A stretch of 38,281 bases of DNA from Paludibacteraceae bacterium (GTDB taxonomy: Bacteria > Bacteroidota > Bacteroidia > Bacteroidales > Paludibacteraceae), in the NCBI GenBank assembly GCA_017550335.1, contig JAFZPM010000020.1:1-38281 (forward strand). Direction: 5' to 3'. Position numbers and translations under genes: made by a program. Below, piece by piece: positions 26,426-34,794 of the stretch (positions within the stretch are counted from its first letter, which is position 1; every line of letters begins with the position of its first letter). The notes below the pieces were generated by a model. The model had not been told where the DNA came from. It made no database searches and worked only from the letters and a program-made list of their open reading frames with translations.

Positions 26426-26462
26426 TGACATAAGGTTAAACCAAATAAAAACACAAATGGAA

Positions 26463-27011
26463 ATGAAGAAATTAGTTACTATTTTATCAACTGCGTTGTT
26501 CAGCGCGATCGTGATGAGTTCATGTTGCAACTGCGACAAAAACAATCAAGGTCAATGCCCGAACAAAGAGGGAGAGAACATCGAGGCCGGTTGCCCGGAC
26601 AAACCGTTCTGCGACAAAAAGGGTCCAGACGGACGGAAACACGGAGGTCCACACAGAGGAGAATGCCGAGGCGAATTCCCAGGCGGTTTCCCAGGGATGG
26701 ACGAAAAGATGGAGAAGTGGATGAAGTTCGACAGCCTCTCAGTGGACGAGCAGAAAGAGCTGATCAAGGAACGCAAGGCGCAGATCGACGAAATGGAGGC
26801 GAAGAAAGCCGAGTTGGAGCAAAAATGGGCTGATTTCGACAACCTGACCATCGAGGAGCAAAAGCAACTGATCGACATGAAGTCGTGTCCGATGTTCGGG
26901 TTCCGCAAGGGCTGTCACAAGGGACCACACCCAGGAGCAGGAATGCACGGGGAGAGGAGAGGTCCTAAACACCACGGCCCTCGTCCAGACAAAAAGGATA
27001 ATAACGAATAA
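26463..27011 (+). CDS. Cys/His-rich lipoprotein, possibly metal-binding
   Basis: 182 residues from ATG 26463 (two residues shorter than from ATG 26457). Signal MKKLVTILSTALFSAIVMSSC with lipobox SSC, so the mature lipoprotein begins with Cys-Cys-Asn-Cys-Asp. The chain then has a Cys/Asp/Lys/Gly segment (GQCPNK, AGCPDKPFCDKKGPDG), a His/Arg/Gly segment (KHGGPHRGECRGEFPGG), a helical charged centre (about 75-125: SVDEQKELIKERKAQIDEMEAKKAELEQKW), and a second His-rich tail (KGCHKGPHPGAGMHGERRGPKHHGPRP). The helical centre bounded by His/Cys-rich arms is reminiscent of CpxP/Spy/CnrX-type stress proteins, but I see no definite LTxxQ motif, so this is only a suggestion. It is a single gene between its own promoter and a strong terminator. 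Confidence 0.65.
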   Translation: MKKLVTILSTALFSAIVMSSCCNCDKNNQGQCPNKEGENIEAGCPDKPFCDKKGPDGRKHGGPHRGECRGEFPGGFPGMDEKMEKWMKFDSLSVDEQKELIKERKAQIDEMEAKKAELEQKWADFDNLTIEEQKQLIDMKSCPMFGFRKGCHKGPHPGAGMHGERRGPKHHGPRPDKKDNNE

Positions 27012-27102
27012 TTCACAATAATACACACTGAAAAATGACATGATTACTTAACTCATAAACGAAACATTTACATACACTAGCAATAAATAAAACTACTTTT
27101 AG

Positions 27103-27135
27103 CCGCCATCTGACGAGATGTCAGGTGGCGGTTTT
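27103..27135 (+). terminator. Rho-independent terminator after the Cys/His-rich lipoprotein
   Basis: CCGCCATCTGAC (27103-27114) pairs with GTCAGGTGGCGG (27120-27131), 12 bp with one G-T pair, loop GAGAT, followed by TTTT. Its tail overlaps the -33 element of the next gene. Confidence 0.88.
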
Positions 27136-27163
27136 GATACCAAGCCAAATTATCGTATATTCG
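27132..27163 (+). promoter_or_regulatory. Promoter of the aromatic amino acid lyase gene
   Basis: TTTTG (27132-27136) and TATATTCG (27156-27163, one mismatch to TAnnTTTG) are 19 nt apart. Start near 27170, so ATG 27188 may be used rather than 27176. Confidence 0.5.
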
Positions 27164-27175
27164 CGATGATTAAGA

Positions 27176-28720
27176 ATGCAGAAAAGGATGCAGAAAGAAT
27201 TAGATTATATTTCGATAGAAGATATCGAGTCCATACTATACGGAGGGCAAAAAATCGCCTTCACGTCCAGCGTCACCGAAAGGGTCCGCAAGAGCTACGA
27301 ATTCCTCGAGGAGTTTTCCAAGGACCGCGTCATCTACGGCATAAACACAGGATTCGGGCCAATGGCCCAATACCGGGTCAGCGACGACGAGAGGGTCCAG
27401 TTACAATACAACATCATCCGCAGCCACTCGGCGGGAACGGGCAACCCTCTCCCCAACATCTACGTGAAGGCGGCCATGATCGCCAGGATCGGCACCTTCA
27501 TCCAAGGGGAGTCGGGCGTACACCCTGAATTGGTGGAGCTCCTGGCGGCATTCATCAACCACGACATCTTCCCATTCATCCCCGAGCACGGAAGCGTAGG
27601 CTCCAGCGGAGACCTCGTGCAATTGGCGCACATGGCGCTCACACTGATCGGGGAAGGGAAAGTCTGCTACGAAGGAGAATTCCAACCCGCCTCCGAAGTG
27701 CTGAAGAAACTAGGCTTGAAACCACTAGGCATACATGTGCGCGAGGGACTCTCCGTCACCAACGGCACCTCCTTCATGACCGGCATCGGACTGGTCAACC
27801 TCTTCGATGCGAAAAGGCTATTGCAATGGGCGGTCATCGCCTCGGTGATGGTCAATGAGATCGCCTCCTCCTACGACGACTTCATGGCGGCGAAGCTCAA
27901 CGAGGTGCGTCGCCAACCGGGACAGAGCGAAATCGCACGACAACTCAGGGAATGGAGCGCAGGCAGCCAATGCATGCTCAGCCGCGAGAAGGAGCTCTAC
28001 GACGGGGGCCACCAGGGCGAAAGCGTATTCAAGCATAAAGTGCAACCCTACTACTCGTTGCGTTGCGTGCCACAGATCCTCGGTCCCGTACTGGAGACCC
28101 TGCAGAACACGGAGCGTGTACTGGTGAACGAGGTCAACTCGGCGACGGACAATCCGATCGTGGACGTCGAGACACAGACCGTCTACCACGGCGGCAACTT
28201 CCACGGCGACTACGTCTCATTCGAGATGGATAAACTGAAGATAGCCATCACCAAGCTGACCATGCTGATGGAGCGTCAGATGAATTATCTCTTCCATGAC
28301 CGCATCAACGGGATCCTCCCGCCATTCGTCAACATGGGCGTGTTAGGCCTCAACTACGGCATGCAGGCGTGCCAATTCACGGCCACCTCCACCACGGCGG
28401 AGTGCCAGACGCTCTCCAACCCGATGTACGTGCACTCCATCCCGAACAACAACGACAACCAGGACGTCGTCAGCATGGGGACCAACTCCGCCCTCTTGGC
28501 GAAGCGTGTGGTGGACAACGCCTACCAGGTGATGGCCATCCACTTCATGTCCATCGCGCAAGGCATAGACTGCTTGGAGGCCTCCGGCAAATTAGCACCC
28601 AAGACGAAAAAGATATACGACGAGATCAGGGCCTTCTTCCCTAAGTTCGTGGACGACACGACCAAGTACGAGGAGATCGCGAGGATGCAAACCTATTTGC
28701 GGGGAAAACGCTTCGAATAA
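27176..28720 (+). CDS. MIO-dependent aromatic amino acid ammonia-lyase (HAL/PAL/TAL family)
   Basis: 514 residues from ATG 27176; ATG 27188 (MQKELDYIS) is also credible because the predicted transcript starts only about 6 nt before 27176. The family eliminates ammonia from His, Phe or Tyr using a self-made MIO group. Visible: catalytic Tyr54 in YGINTGFG, selectivity loop RSHSAGTG (Ser83-His84, the pair seen in HAL), MIO-forming tripeptide Ser143-Ser144-Gly145 in GSVGSSGDL where most members have Ala-Ser-Gly, QPYYSLRCVPQ, and NSATDNP. No hutU/hutI/ftcD genes for histidine breakdown are nearby; instead FabG and a LolA-like gene follow, as in aryl-polyene/flexirubin clusters where a tyrosine lyase supplies coumarate. 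Substrate therefore remains open between His and Tyr. Confidence 0.88.
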   Translation: MQKRMQKELDYISIEDIESILYGGQKIAFTSSVTERVRKSYEFLEEFSKDRVIYGINTGFGPMAQYRVSDDERVQLQYNIIRSHSAGTGNPLPNIYVKAAMIARIGTFIQGESGVHPELVELLAAFINHDIFPFIPEHGSVGSSGDLVQLAHMALTLIGEGKVCYEGEFQPASEVLKKLGLKPLGIHVREGLSVTNGTSFMTGIGLVNLFDAKRLLQWAVIASVMVNEIASSYDDFMAAKLNEVRRQPGQSEIARQLREWSAGSQCMLSREKELYDGGHQGESVFKHKVQPYYSLRCVPQILGPVLETLQNTERVLVNEVNSATDNPIVDVETQTVYHGGNFHGDYVSFEMDKLKIAITKLTMLMERQMNYLFHDRINGILPPFVNMGVLGLNYGMQACQFTATSTTAECQTLSNPMYVHSIPNNNDNQDVVSMGTNSALLAKRVVDNAYQVMAIHFMSIAQGIDCLEASGKLAPKTKKIYDEIRAFFPKFVDDTTKYEEIARMQTYLRGKRFE

Positions 28721-28794
28721 GCACTTTCCCCAAGGCGTTTAATCGACAAAAAATGCACATTGGACGACAGAATCACGCCATAGGGGGAATAGAG

Positions 28795-28825
28795 TTGGGG
28801 TATTCCGCAAAAAGATATATATTTA
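28795..28825 (+). promoter_or_regulatory. Promoter of the fabG-lolA-like operon
   Basis: TTG (28795-28797) and TATATTTA (28818-28825, last base off consensus) are 20 nt apart. Leader about 55 nt. fabG can thus be transcribed independently of the lyase gene 166 nt upstream, after which no terminator is seen. Confidence 0.4.
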
Positions 28826-28886
28826 CCCCTGATTAAGGAATTAAGAATAAAAAGAGTAAGAAACAAAAAACATAATTTCTATATCA

Positions 28887-29615
28887 ATGAAAGTAGCATT
28901 AGTGACAGGCGCATCCAGAGGTATCGGCCGGGCATGCGCAGTGAAACTTGCCGAGATGGGTTATTACGTGATCATCAACTTCCAATCCAACGAGGCAGAA
29001 GCGTTGAACACCCTGAAGATGGTCCAAGAGAAGGGCTCTGACGGGGAAATCATGAAGTTCGACGTATCACAACCCGCCGAGGTGGAGAGAGCCATCACCG
29101 ATTGGCAAGAGTCCCATCCGAGCGAATACATCGATTGCTTGGTGAACAACGCCGGCGTACGGCGCGACAACCTGCTGATATGGATGTCCAACGAGGATTG
29201 GGCACAGGTGTTGAACACTAGCCTGAACGGCTTCATGTACACGACACGCGCGGTATTGAAAGCTATGTTGACCAAGAAGCACGGAAGGATCGTGAACATG
29301 GTCTCCCTCTCCGGTCAGAAGGGATTGCCGGGACAAACGAACTACTCCGCCGCCAAAGGTGCGGTGATGTCCGCCACGAAAGCATTAGCGCAGGAGGTTG
29401 CCCGCAAGGGAGTGACCGTCAACGCGGTGGCGCCTGGTTTTGTCCGCACAGACATGACCCACGACTTGGACGAGGCCTCTCTGAAGACCCAGATTCCGAT
29501 GAACCGTTTCGGAGAACCGGAGGAGATCGCGGCAACGGTCGGATTCCTCGTGTCGGATGCGGCGTCCTACATCACCGGACAGACCATCGCTGTCAACGGT
29601 GGACTCTACACCTAA
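28887..29615 (+). CDS. fabG: 3-oxoacyl-ACP reductase FabG-type SDR
   Basis: 242 residues, the usual FabG length. NADPH-binding GASRGIGRA at residues 7-15, [10 protein letters not shown], catalytic Ser in MVSLSGQKG, and Tyr153/Lys157 in YSAAKGA are all present; the end is [15 protein letters not shown]. It reduces beta-ketoacyl-ACP during fatty acid or polyene chain extension. Context, with a MIO lyase upstream and a LolA-like gene downstream, suggests a specialised reductase of an aryl-polyene-like pathway rather than the housekeeping copy, but sequence alone does not decide this. Confidence 0.92.
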   Translation: MKVALVTGASRGIGRACAVKLAEMGYYVIINFQSNEAEALNTLKMVQEKGSDGEIMKFDVSQPAEVERAITDWQESHPSEYIDCLVNNAGVRRDNLLIWMSNEDWAQVLNTSLNGFMYTTRAVLKAMLTKKHGRIVNMVSLSGQKGLPGQTNYSAAKGAVMSATKALAQEVARKGVTVNAVAPGFVRTDMTHDLDEASLKTQIPMNRFGEPEEIAATVGFLVSDAASYITGQTIAVNGGLYT

Positions 29616-29677
29616 GCCACAAGCGGAGGTGGATACATGAGCGATAAAGCTATTGTCTAACTTAAATTTTAAAGATT

Positions 29678-30331
29678 ATGAAGAGAATTTTAGTCATCTT
29701 AGCTACGATGTTGGCTTCATTGTCTTTGTCAATGGTACAAGCAGCGAAGCCCGTGGCAGACGTGAACGGGTTGAAGGAGAAGATGCAATCCAATGCGGCC
29801 AAGATATCCTCCATCAAGAGCGATTTCACCCTCGTGAAATACGTCTCCGTGATGTCCAGCACGATGAAATCATCCGGCAAGTTCTACTACAAGAAGGACG
29901 ACAAGGTGAAGCTTGAGTTCCAGATGCCTTTCAAGCAGAACCTCGTGATGAACGGCGACAAGCTGATGATGGATGCGAACGGCAAGCCAATGGTGATGGA
30001 CGCCAAGTCCAACCCGATGATGGGGGAGCTGAAGAAGGTGATCTCCGCCTGCATGAGCGGCAACATCGCCAACATGGGCTCCAACTACAAGATGGAGTAC
30101 TTCGTCGAGGAGTCAGACTATCTGATCGTGATCACGCCACAGAGCGCCGACATCAAGAAGTTCGCGGAGAGAGTGGACTTATACCTCGACTCGTCAGACT
30201 TCACCGTGCTGAAGATGCGCATGACAGAGGCCCTGAAGCCTAACCAGACGAAGAACGACTACTCCGAGTACGTATTCTCCAACAAACAGAAAAACGTTTC
30301 GATAGACGATTCGGTCTTCTCGATCAAATAA
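29678..30331 (+). CDS. LolA-like outer-membrane lipoprotein carrier protein
   Basis: 217 residues with a signal peptide (MKRILVILATMLASLSLSMVQA). The mature part follows the LolA pattern: an N-terminal helix (VNGLKEKMQSNAAKISSIKSDFTLVKYVSVM), then beta-strands with KSSGKFYYKKDDKVKLEFQMPFKQNLVMNGDKLMM and a closing YSEYVFSNKQKNVSIDDSVFSIK. LolA proteins carry lipids or lipoproteins across the periplasm. LolA-like genes are regular parts of aryl-polyene clusters, where they are thought to move the pigment lipid. The next gene, a lipoprotein, starts 7 nt downstream, as a LolA/LolB-like pair would. Confidence 0.82.
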   Translation: MKRILVILATMLASLSLSMVQAAKPVADVNGLKEKMQSNAAKISSIKSDFTLVKYVSVMSSTMKSSGKFYYKKDDKVKLEFQMPFKQNLVMNGDKLMMDANGKPMVMDAKSNPMMGELKKVISACMSGNIANMGSNYKMEYFVEESDYLIVITPQSADIKKFAERVDLYLDSSDFTVLKMRMTEALKPNQTKNDYSEYVFSNKQKNVSIDDSVFSIK

Positions 30332-30338
30332 TGATTCG

Positions 30339-30986
30339 ATGACAAAGAAGATATTACTTCTAACGGTAGCATTGGCGGGGCTGGTAAGTTGCACGCCCAA
30401 GATCTTCAACCAATCGGGGTTGCGTCCTACCACCTCCGCCAAAATGCACCGTTCCAACCTGATGCCTGTTTTTGACGAATACGAAGCGGCGCGGTACTAC
30501 TCCGCCCAAGTGGATTTCAAAGATAAGAGCATCACGGGTGTTTTAGCCCTATCACGGGAGGCGCAAGACCCCCGTAAATTCCGCCTCATCATGATGACCA
30601 CCTTCGGCATCCCCATCTTCGACTTCTCCGTCTCGCAGGACAGCTTCGTCGTGAACAGCTGCATGGAGCAACTCAACAAGAAGGTCGTGATGAAGATCCT
30701 CGAAAGGGATTTCAAAAGCCTCCTGATGGTCGATGTGCCGGAGGACTTCCCCGGGACCATCTACATGCCCCTGAAAGGACAAACCCGATGGGGCTACAGC
30801 GTGAGCACGAAAGAGGGAGGGAACTACTACATGTTCTACTACAAGGACAACGGTATCGTGCACGTCCTCCAGAACGGCAGCTTCCTCAAAAAGATGAACG
30901 CGGTATTCGACGAGCAGGTCATCACCATCGAGCACCCTAAGCTTGGCCTCAAAATGGTGCTGACACTCATGCCTCAAACCCTTTAA
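30339..30986 (+). CDS. Lipoprotein, possible LolB-like partner of the LolA-like protein
   Basis: 215 residues with lipobox LVSC (MTKKILLLTVALAGLVSC). The mature chain has alternating strands (YSAQVDFKDKSITGVLALSRE, KFRLIMMTTFGIPIFDFSVSQDSFVV, GNYYMFYYKDNGIVHVLQNGS, ITIEHPKLGLKMVLTL) consistent with an unclosed lipid-binding barrel of the LolA/LolB type; the TTFGIPIFDF segment resembles LolB-like and DUF3261 lipoproteins of aryl-polyene clusters. Family membership is a judgement from pattern and position, not a firm match. Tight spacing on both sides (7 and 12 nt) puts it in one operon with the LolA-like and plug-only genes. Confidence 0.6.
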   Translation: MTKKILLLTVALAGLVSCTPKIFNQSGLRPTTSAKMHRSNLMPVFDEYEAARYYSAQVDFKDKSITGVLALSREAQDPRKFRLIMMTTFGIPIFDFSVSQDSFVVNSCMEQLNKKVVMKILERDFKSLLMVDVPEDFPGTIYMPLKGQTRWGYSVSTKEGGNYYMFYYKDNGIVHVLQNGSFLKKMNAVFDEQVITIEHPKLGLKMVLTLMPQTL

Positions 30987-30998
30987 ACATACCTCACC

Positions 30999-31685
30999 AT
31001 GAAAAGCAAGGCAATCCTCTTCGCATTAGGTCTTCTTCCGTTCCTTGCGAACGCGGAGACCATCACAGGACAATACACCTCCGACACCCCCTACAAGAAA
31101 GGGGAAGTCTCCATCCTCAACAAACGCACGGGGAAGAGCACCCAACCCGACAAGAAAGGGAGGTTTTCGCTGAGGAACGCAGACCCCAGCCAGGACACAC
31201 TCGCCCTATACTCCGCGATCCGGGGGAAAGCCTCTTTCATCCCCATGAAAGGGTGCGTCGAATTCATCATCAGGGAAGAGAAGGGAGTGCTGGATGTCGT
31301 TCAGAAAAGAGCCCCATTCATCCCGACGAGCGAATATAGCGGACAAATATACATGAAAGAATCACTTGAAAAGACGGGTGAGAGCATGACACTCTCCGCC
31401 ATCAACGCGAAAGTGCCTCGAAGCAATGTCGCCACCTCATTCAATGGCAGCCTAGCCCCCATCTATTACGTGGATGGCCTCGAAGTCGGCGAGATATCCA
31501 CCCTACCCCTCTCCGAAGTGGCCTATGTGGAAATCGTAAGGCCTTCCAACCCGGAATGCGCGGCACTGGGCGCCAGAGGAGCCAATGGCATGATCCTCGT
31601 CACCACAGAGACAAGATATAAAATACAAAACCCTCACTGGAACGAACCGATGGAATACCATTGGGAGATAAAGCAAGATAATTAA
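30999..31685 (+). CDS. Secreted plug-only SusC/TonB-receptor-like protein
   Basis: 228 residues with a signal peptide (MKSKAILFALGLLPFLANA). An N-terminal region like a carboxypeptidase-regulatory domain (EVSILNKRTGKSTQPDKKGRFSLRN, lacking the usual first strand) precedes a SusC-type plug segment: LAPIYYVDGLEVGEISTLPL, then VAYVEIVRPSNPECAALGARGANGMILVTT, matching the family pattern YVVDG...ISxxxxxxIxxIEVLKD...YGxRGANGVILITT. The roughly 700-residue barrel that should follow is absent; the chain ends 30 residues later at a natural stop. It could be a truncated receptor or a free plug-like domain. It is last in the fabG operon and ends in an A/T heptamer array and then a terminator. Confidence 0.7.
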   Translation: MKSKAILFALGLLPFLANAETITGQYTSDTPYKKGEVSILNKRTGKSTQPDKKGRFSLRNADPSQDTLALYSAIRGKASFIPMKGCVEFIIREEKGVLDVVQKRAPFIPTSEYSGQIYMKESLEKTGESMTLSAINAKVPRSNVATSFNGSLAPIYYVDGLEVGEISTLPLSEVAYVEIVRPSNPECAALGARGANGMILVTTETRYKIQNPHWNEPMEYHWEIKQDN

Positions 31686-31709
31686 GAATTAAGAATTATG
31701 AATTATGAA
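31679..31709. repeat. AATTAAGAATTATGAATT-type short repeat array
   Basis: Three to four copies of a 7-mer of the AATTAAG/AATTATG type. The stop codon of the plug-only gene lies inside it. The reverse-complement pattern occurs at 34795-34843, on the far side of the GH43 gene. Such arrays are common between Bacteroidales genes. Confidence 0.6.
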
Positions 31710-31805
31710 ACGTCAGTTCGACGAAGTCAATTAAGAAACGTGCGTTTCTATACGATGCGCACATCCAAGCCCTGAACCGGACACAACAGTGCCAGCAACA
31801 TAAAG

Positions 31806-31842
31806 AAAAGCCATTCCCTAATCGATGGGGAATGGCTTTTTT
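31806..31842. terminator. Strong bidirectional terminator between convergent genes
   Basis: AAAAGCCATTCCC (31806-31818) pairs perfectly with GGGAATGGCTTTT (31828-31840), 13 bp, loop 9 nt, with T-runs on both strands. It serves the fabG operon (+) and the GH43 gene (-). Confidence 0.92.
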
Positions 31843-31878
31843 AGGATATACAGAGAGCGGTTATGCCTCACCACCCCT

Positions 31879-34728
31879 CTATTCCACCCTCACCTTCCTC
31901 CCGTTCACCAAGTAAACGCCGGCAGGCAATTGACAATCTTCCAAGGCATTAGCCTCAACACCGAAAGAACGTATTAGGCGGCCATCTAGCGTATAGATAT
32001 AGACGTCGCATGCGCGGGGAGAGCGCACCGTCAATTGGTTCTTCCCTGTATAGACCTCCACATCATCTCCCAATCCTTCGTTCGCATAGAGTTCAGGCAA
32101 CCCTACCGGCTCCACCTTCCTGTATCCCTTCGACTCGATCCACCGAGCGTAGGAACCATCCGACTCGTCTGATATCGGCTTGTAATTCACCTTCTTCGAA
32201 TCGAAACAGAAGGCGAACTGGCAGCTGGCGGTCTTGCCCGCCGTACCCAAGCCGACCACACCGTTCAGCGTCGGCGTGGCGCTGAAGTTCGTCAGCGCGG
32301 AAGAGGAGGAACTGCGTGGGTAGAAGTAATAGTAACCGTCATGCGTACCCGAGGAGACAACCTTCCACTGCTGCTCGTAAGAACCGGAGGAGTCCCGCAG
32401 GGATAGCTCGCCGCCCGTCGCGTCCAAAGCCTTCCCGGATGCCACATCCGTCAGGATATAATAGTCATCCTTGGCGGAGACCCTAAACGAGAGGTTGATG
32501 TCGTCATTGTCCTCCGTCAAAGCCAGCTTGCCCTCCTTGTTGGACAATATCCTATTCGCATTCTTGGAGAGCAACAGGTAGGTCTTGCCCGCCTCACACT
32601 TCTCCACACGCCTATATCGGTTCAGTTTATCGAACAAATCAAGGCTCCACTCCCCGTAGAAACGGATGATCGGATAGCCACTGCGCATATCGATCGGCAA
32701 CCAGATGTGCCATGACTCGCCCACGTTGGCGTCCGGGAAGTAGTCGCCGCCCTTCCATCGGTCACCCATGTAGATGTAGGCATCATACTTGCCCGGCACC
32801 TTGAAGACGTAGTTGCTTTGGCTACAGTAAGACTTGTTAGCGTTCGCGTCCACGCATGGGTTGCCATTGTCCGCCCAACCCGACAGCGGCAGCTGCGAAT
32901 AGGAGGAGTGGGCAGGGTTCGGATCCCAACCCGTACAGCCCGAGGTGATCGCCACGAAGCGCTGATGGTACTTGAATATGGCGGGCGCCTCATACTGCTT
33001 GTCGACGAACATGCGTTCCCACGTGTTGCTCAGGTCCAGATAGTCGTCCTTCAGCAGGGTACCATGCATCGTCATGTTCTCCTCGGCCGACCCGAAGTGG
33101 TAGCCCACGTTGTAGTCAGGGTCGAACATCAATGTCTGGTCACGCGAGCCGGAAGGTTGCTCATCCCCCCTCGGACGCATCGTCTTCACGAACTTATACG
33201 GGCCTGTGATCTTATCCGCATAGAGGATGGCCACGCGCGAGGCCGCATAGCCTGAGCCATTCTCCCAGTGTACCCACATGACGTATTTCCCCGTGTTAGG
33301 GCATTTCATCACCTTCGGACGCTCCAAAGTGCGGCCATAGTTCATATCCTGGTAATCGCTCCTTAGCGGTTGCTCAGGGCATTCGTACGCCATGCACTCC
33401 CTCTTCCAGTTGTAGAGGTCCTTCGAGGTGTAGCAGACGATACCGTTGCTGCGCACAGGGGAAGGGCGGTAGTTCTCACCGAACCAATAGTAGGTGCCAT
33501 CCTCATAGAGCACACATCCGCCATGCGCGTTGATATGCTTGCCCTCCGCATCGAGCCAGTCCATGCCCATGCGGATCGCCGAGCTACCGATCAGGAAGGA
33601 ATGGTAGGGTTGTCCGGAAGGGGCGTCCACACGCACGAGGTACCAGTAGTGCTTCCCGTCAGAACCATTCTTATCGCTGTAGACGCCCTTGCCGTCCGAT
33701 GTGCCATCCGTGCCCAAGAACTTCCCGCTTGAGACCACCTGCAAACGGATGTAGCGCTCCTCGTCCGGCGCGTAAGCCACCTTGAAGTGGGCGTCCGACG
33801 AAGAGGTTCCGTTCGCCATCTTCACGTCATACTCGCCCGAAGCGGTCAGGTAAGTGCCCGACGCCACATTCCTCAGCGCATACGAGCCATCGCTCATCGC
33901 CTCGAAGACGAACTGCCGCTTCGTGTCGTTGGAGCGGTTCTTGATCTGCACGCTACCGTTCTCGTTGGAGAGGTAACGGTTGCTGGCATGGATGATATAG
34001 TATTTCACGCCTGCGGAGACCGGCGAGTTACGTTCCGCCTTGTAGGCATTGAGGGCGTCCGCCAGCTTTGTCGTGGCGGAGACCACCTCCGCTTGGGAAG
34101 TAGGCGATTCGTAGACCGATTTCGCGGCGTCTATCTCAGCCAACAGTTTTTCTTGGGAGCGCACAGGGTACTCCCCTTCCCCATCACCGACCTTCGTCGT
34201 CGAGAGGAAGAGTTCAGCCTTCTCGATGGTCATGTACAGGCCATCCGTGATCAGGGAAGAGCCGTTCGCCTCACGCAGATACCAGAGGTGGAGCGTCTCC
34301 CGTCCGTTCTTGTCCGAGTAGACGCTGGCGCCCGGCGCGGTACCGTCCGTACCCAAGCAGAGGCTGTTATCAGCGCATCGGAAGCGCACGTAATCCCCGC
34401 CGCAATCCTCCACGGTGAACTTGGCGGCATTACCCGTAGAGGAAGAGAACTCCGTGTTCCACTGCCCCGTCTTCGCCACGTTCGAATTACGTTGCACGCT
34501 CTTTATCAGGTAGGAGCTACCCGACTGCACGAAGCGGAATTGCTGCGCCTCGCCCGCATTGAAGGTATGAAGGTTCGGTGTCCCGTCCACCGACGAGAGC
34601 GCCATGCCCGAGGAGTGGAAGATATAATAGACCCCATTCGAGGTGATATCCACCTTCGCGAATAGATTACTCACGGAAAAAATCACGGCGGCGAGCGCCA
34701 AAACTATATACTGAAAAGTGTTCTTCAT
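31879..34728 (-). CDS. T9SS-sorted GH43-like glycoside hydrolase (exo-beta-1,3-galactanase-like) with trefoil-like modules
   Basis: 949 residues; signal peptide MKNTFQYIVLALAAVIFSVSNLFA. Order: trefoil/ricin-like module (about 28-155), helical FIVAR-like hairpin (about 185-235), second trefoil-like module (about 238-370), five-bladed GH43-type domain (about 375-680), third trefoil-like module (about 690-800), linker, and a T9SS type-A sorting tail (VYIYTLDGRLIRSFG...LPAGVYLVNGRKVRVE). The catalytic domain opens DAEGKHINAHGGCVLYEDGTYYWFGE, the pattern of GH43 subfamilies 24/34 that act on beta-1,3-galactans such as arabinogalactan side chains. Subfamily 24 enzymes lack the usual GH43 base, so residue-level assignment is left open. 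It has no SusC/D neighbours, which is unusual for a glycan-degrading enzyme in this group. Confidence 0.82.
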   Translation of the reverse strand: MKNTFQYIVLALAAVIFSVSNLFAKVDITSNGVYYIFHSSGMALSSVDGTPNLHTFNAGEAQQFRFVQSGSSYLIKSVQRNSNVAKTGQWNTEFSSSTGNAAKFTVEDCGGDYVRFRCADNSLCLGTDGTAPGASVYSDKNGRETLHLWYLREANGSSLITDGLYMTIEKAELFLSTTKVGDGEGEYPVRSQEKLLAEIDAAKSVYESPTSQAEVVSATTKLADALNAYKAERNSPVSAGVKYYIIHASNRYLSNENGSVQIKNRSNDTKRQFVFEAMSDGSYALRNVASGTYLTASGEYDVKMANGTSSSDAHFKVAYAPDEERYIRLQVVSSGKFLGTDGTSDGKGVYSDKNGSDGKHYWYLVRVDAPSGQPYHSFLIGSSAIRMGMDWLDAEGKHINAHGGCVLYEDGTYYWFGENYRPSPVRSNGIVCYTSKDLYNWKRECMAYECPEQPLRSDYQDMNYGRTLERPKVMKCPNTGKYVMWVHWENGSGYAASRVAILYADKITGPYKFVKTMRPRGDEQPSGSRDQTLMFDPDYNVGYHFGSAEENMTMHGTLLKDDYLDLSNTWERMFVDKQYEAPAIFKYHQRFVAITSGCTGWDPNPAHSSYSQLPLSGWADNGNPCVDANANKSYCSQSNYVFKVPGKYDAYIYMGDRWKGGDYFPDANVGESWHIWLPIDMRSGYPIIRFYGEWSLDLFDKLNRYRRVEKCEAGKTYLLLSKNANRILSNKEGKLALTEDNDDINLSFRVSAKDDYYILTDVASGKALDATGGELSLRDSSGSYEQQWKVVSSGTHDGYYYFYPRSSSSSALTNFSATPTLNGVVGLGTAGKTASCQFAFCFDSKKVNYKPISDESDGSYARWIESKGYRKVEPVGLPELYANEGLGDDVEVYTGKNQLTVRSPRACDVYIYTLDGRLIRSFGVEANALEDCQLPAGVYLVNGRKVRVE

Positions 34729-34752
34729 GGTATTATACTAAAAATAGCTCCG

Positions 34753-34783
34753 CTAAGGTAGCGATATTCGTTTAAATGGGCAA
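34753..34783 (-). promoter_or_regulatory. Promoter of the GH43-like gene
   Basis: On the - strand TTG (34783-34781) and TACCTTAG (34760-34753, one mismatch to TAnnTTTG) are 20 nt apart. Leader about 20 nt. Confidence 0.45.
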
Positions 34784-34794
34784 GGGGAGATTTT

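Noticed and set aside
23625..27011. Coupling-ATPase region considered as an integrated conjugative element
   Set aside because: No integrase, relaxase, mating-pair genes, tRNA or direct terminal repeats are visible; only one T4CP-like gene is present.
31734..31749. Palindrome AGAAACGTGCGTTTCT downstream of the plug-only gene
   Set aside because: It has no promoter beside it and lies between a gene end and a strong terminator; with a single occurrence there is no basis for a regulatory call.
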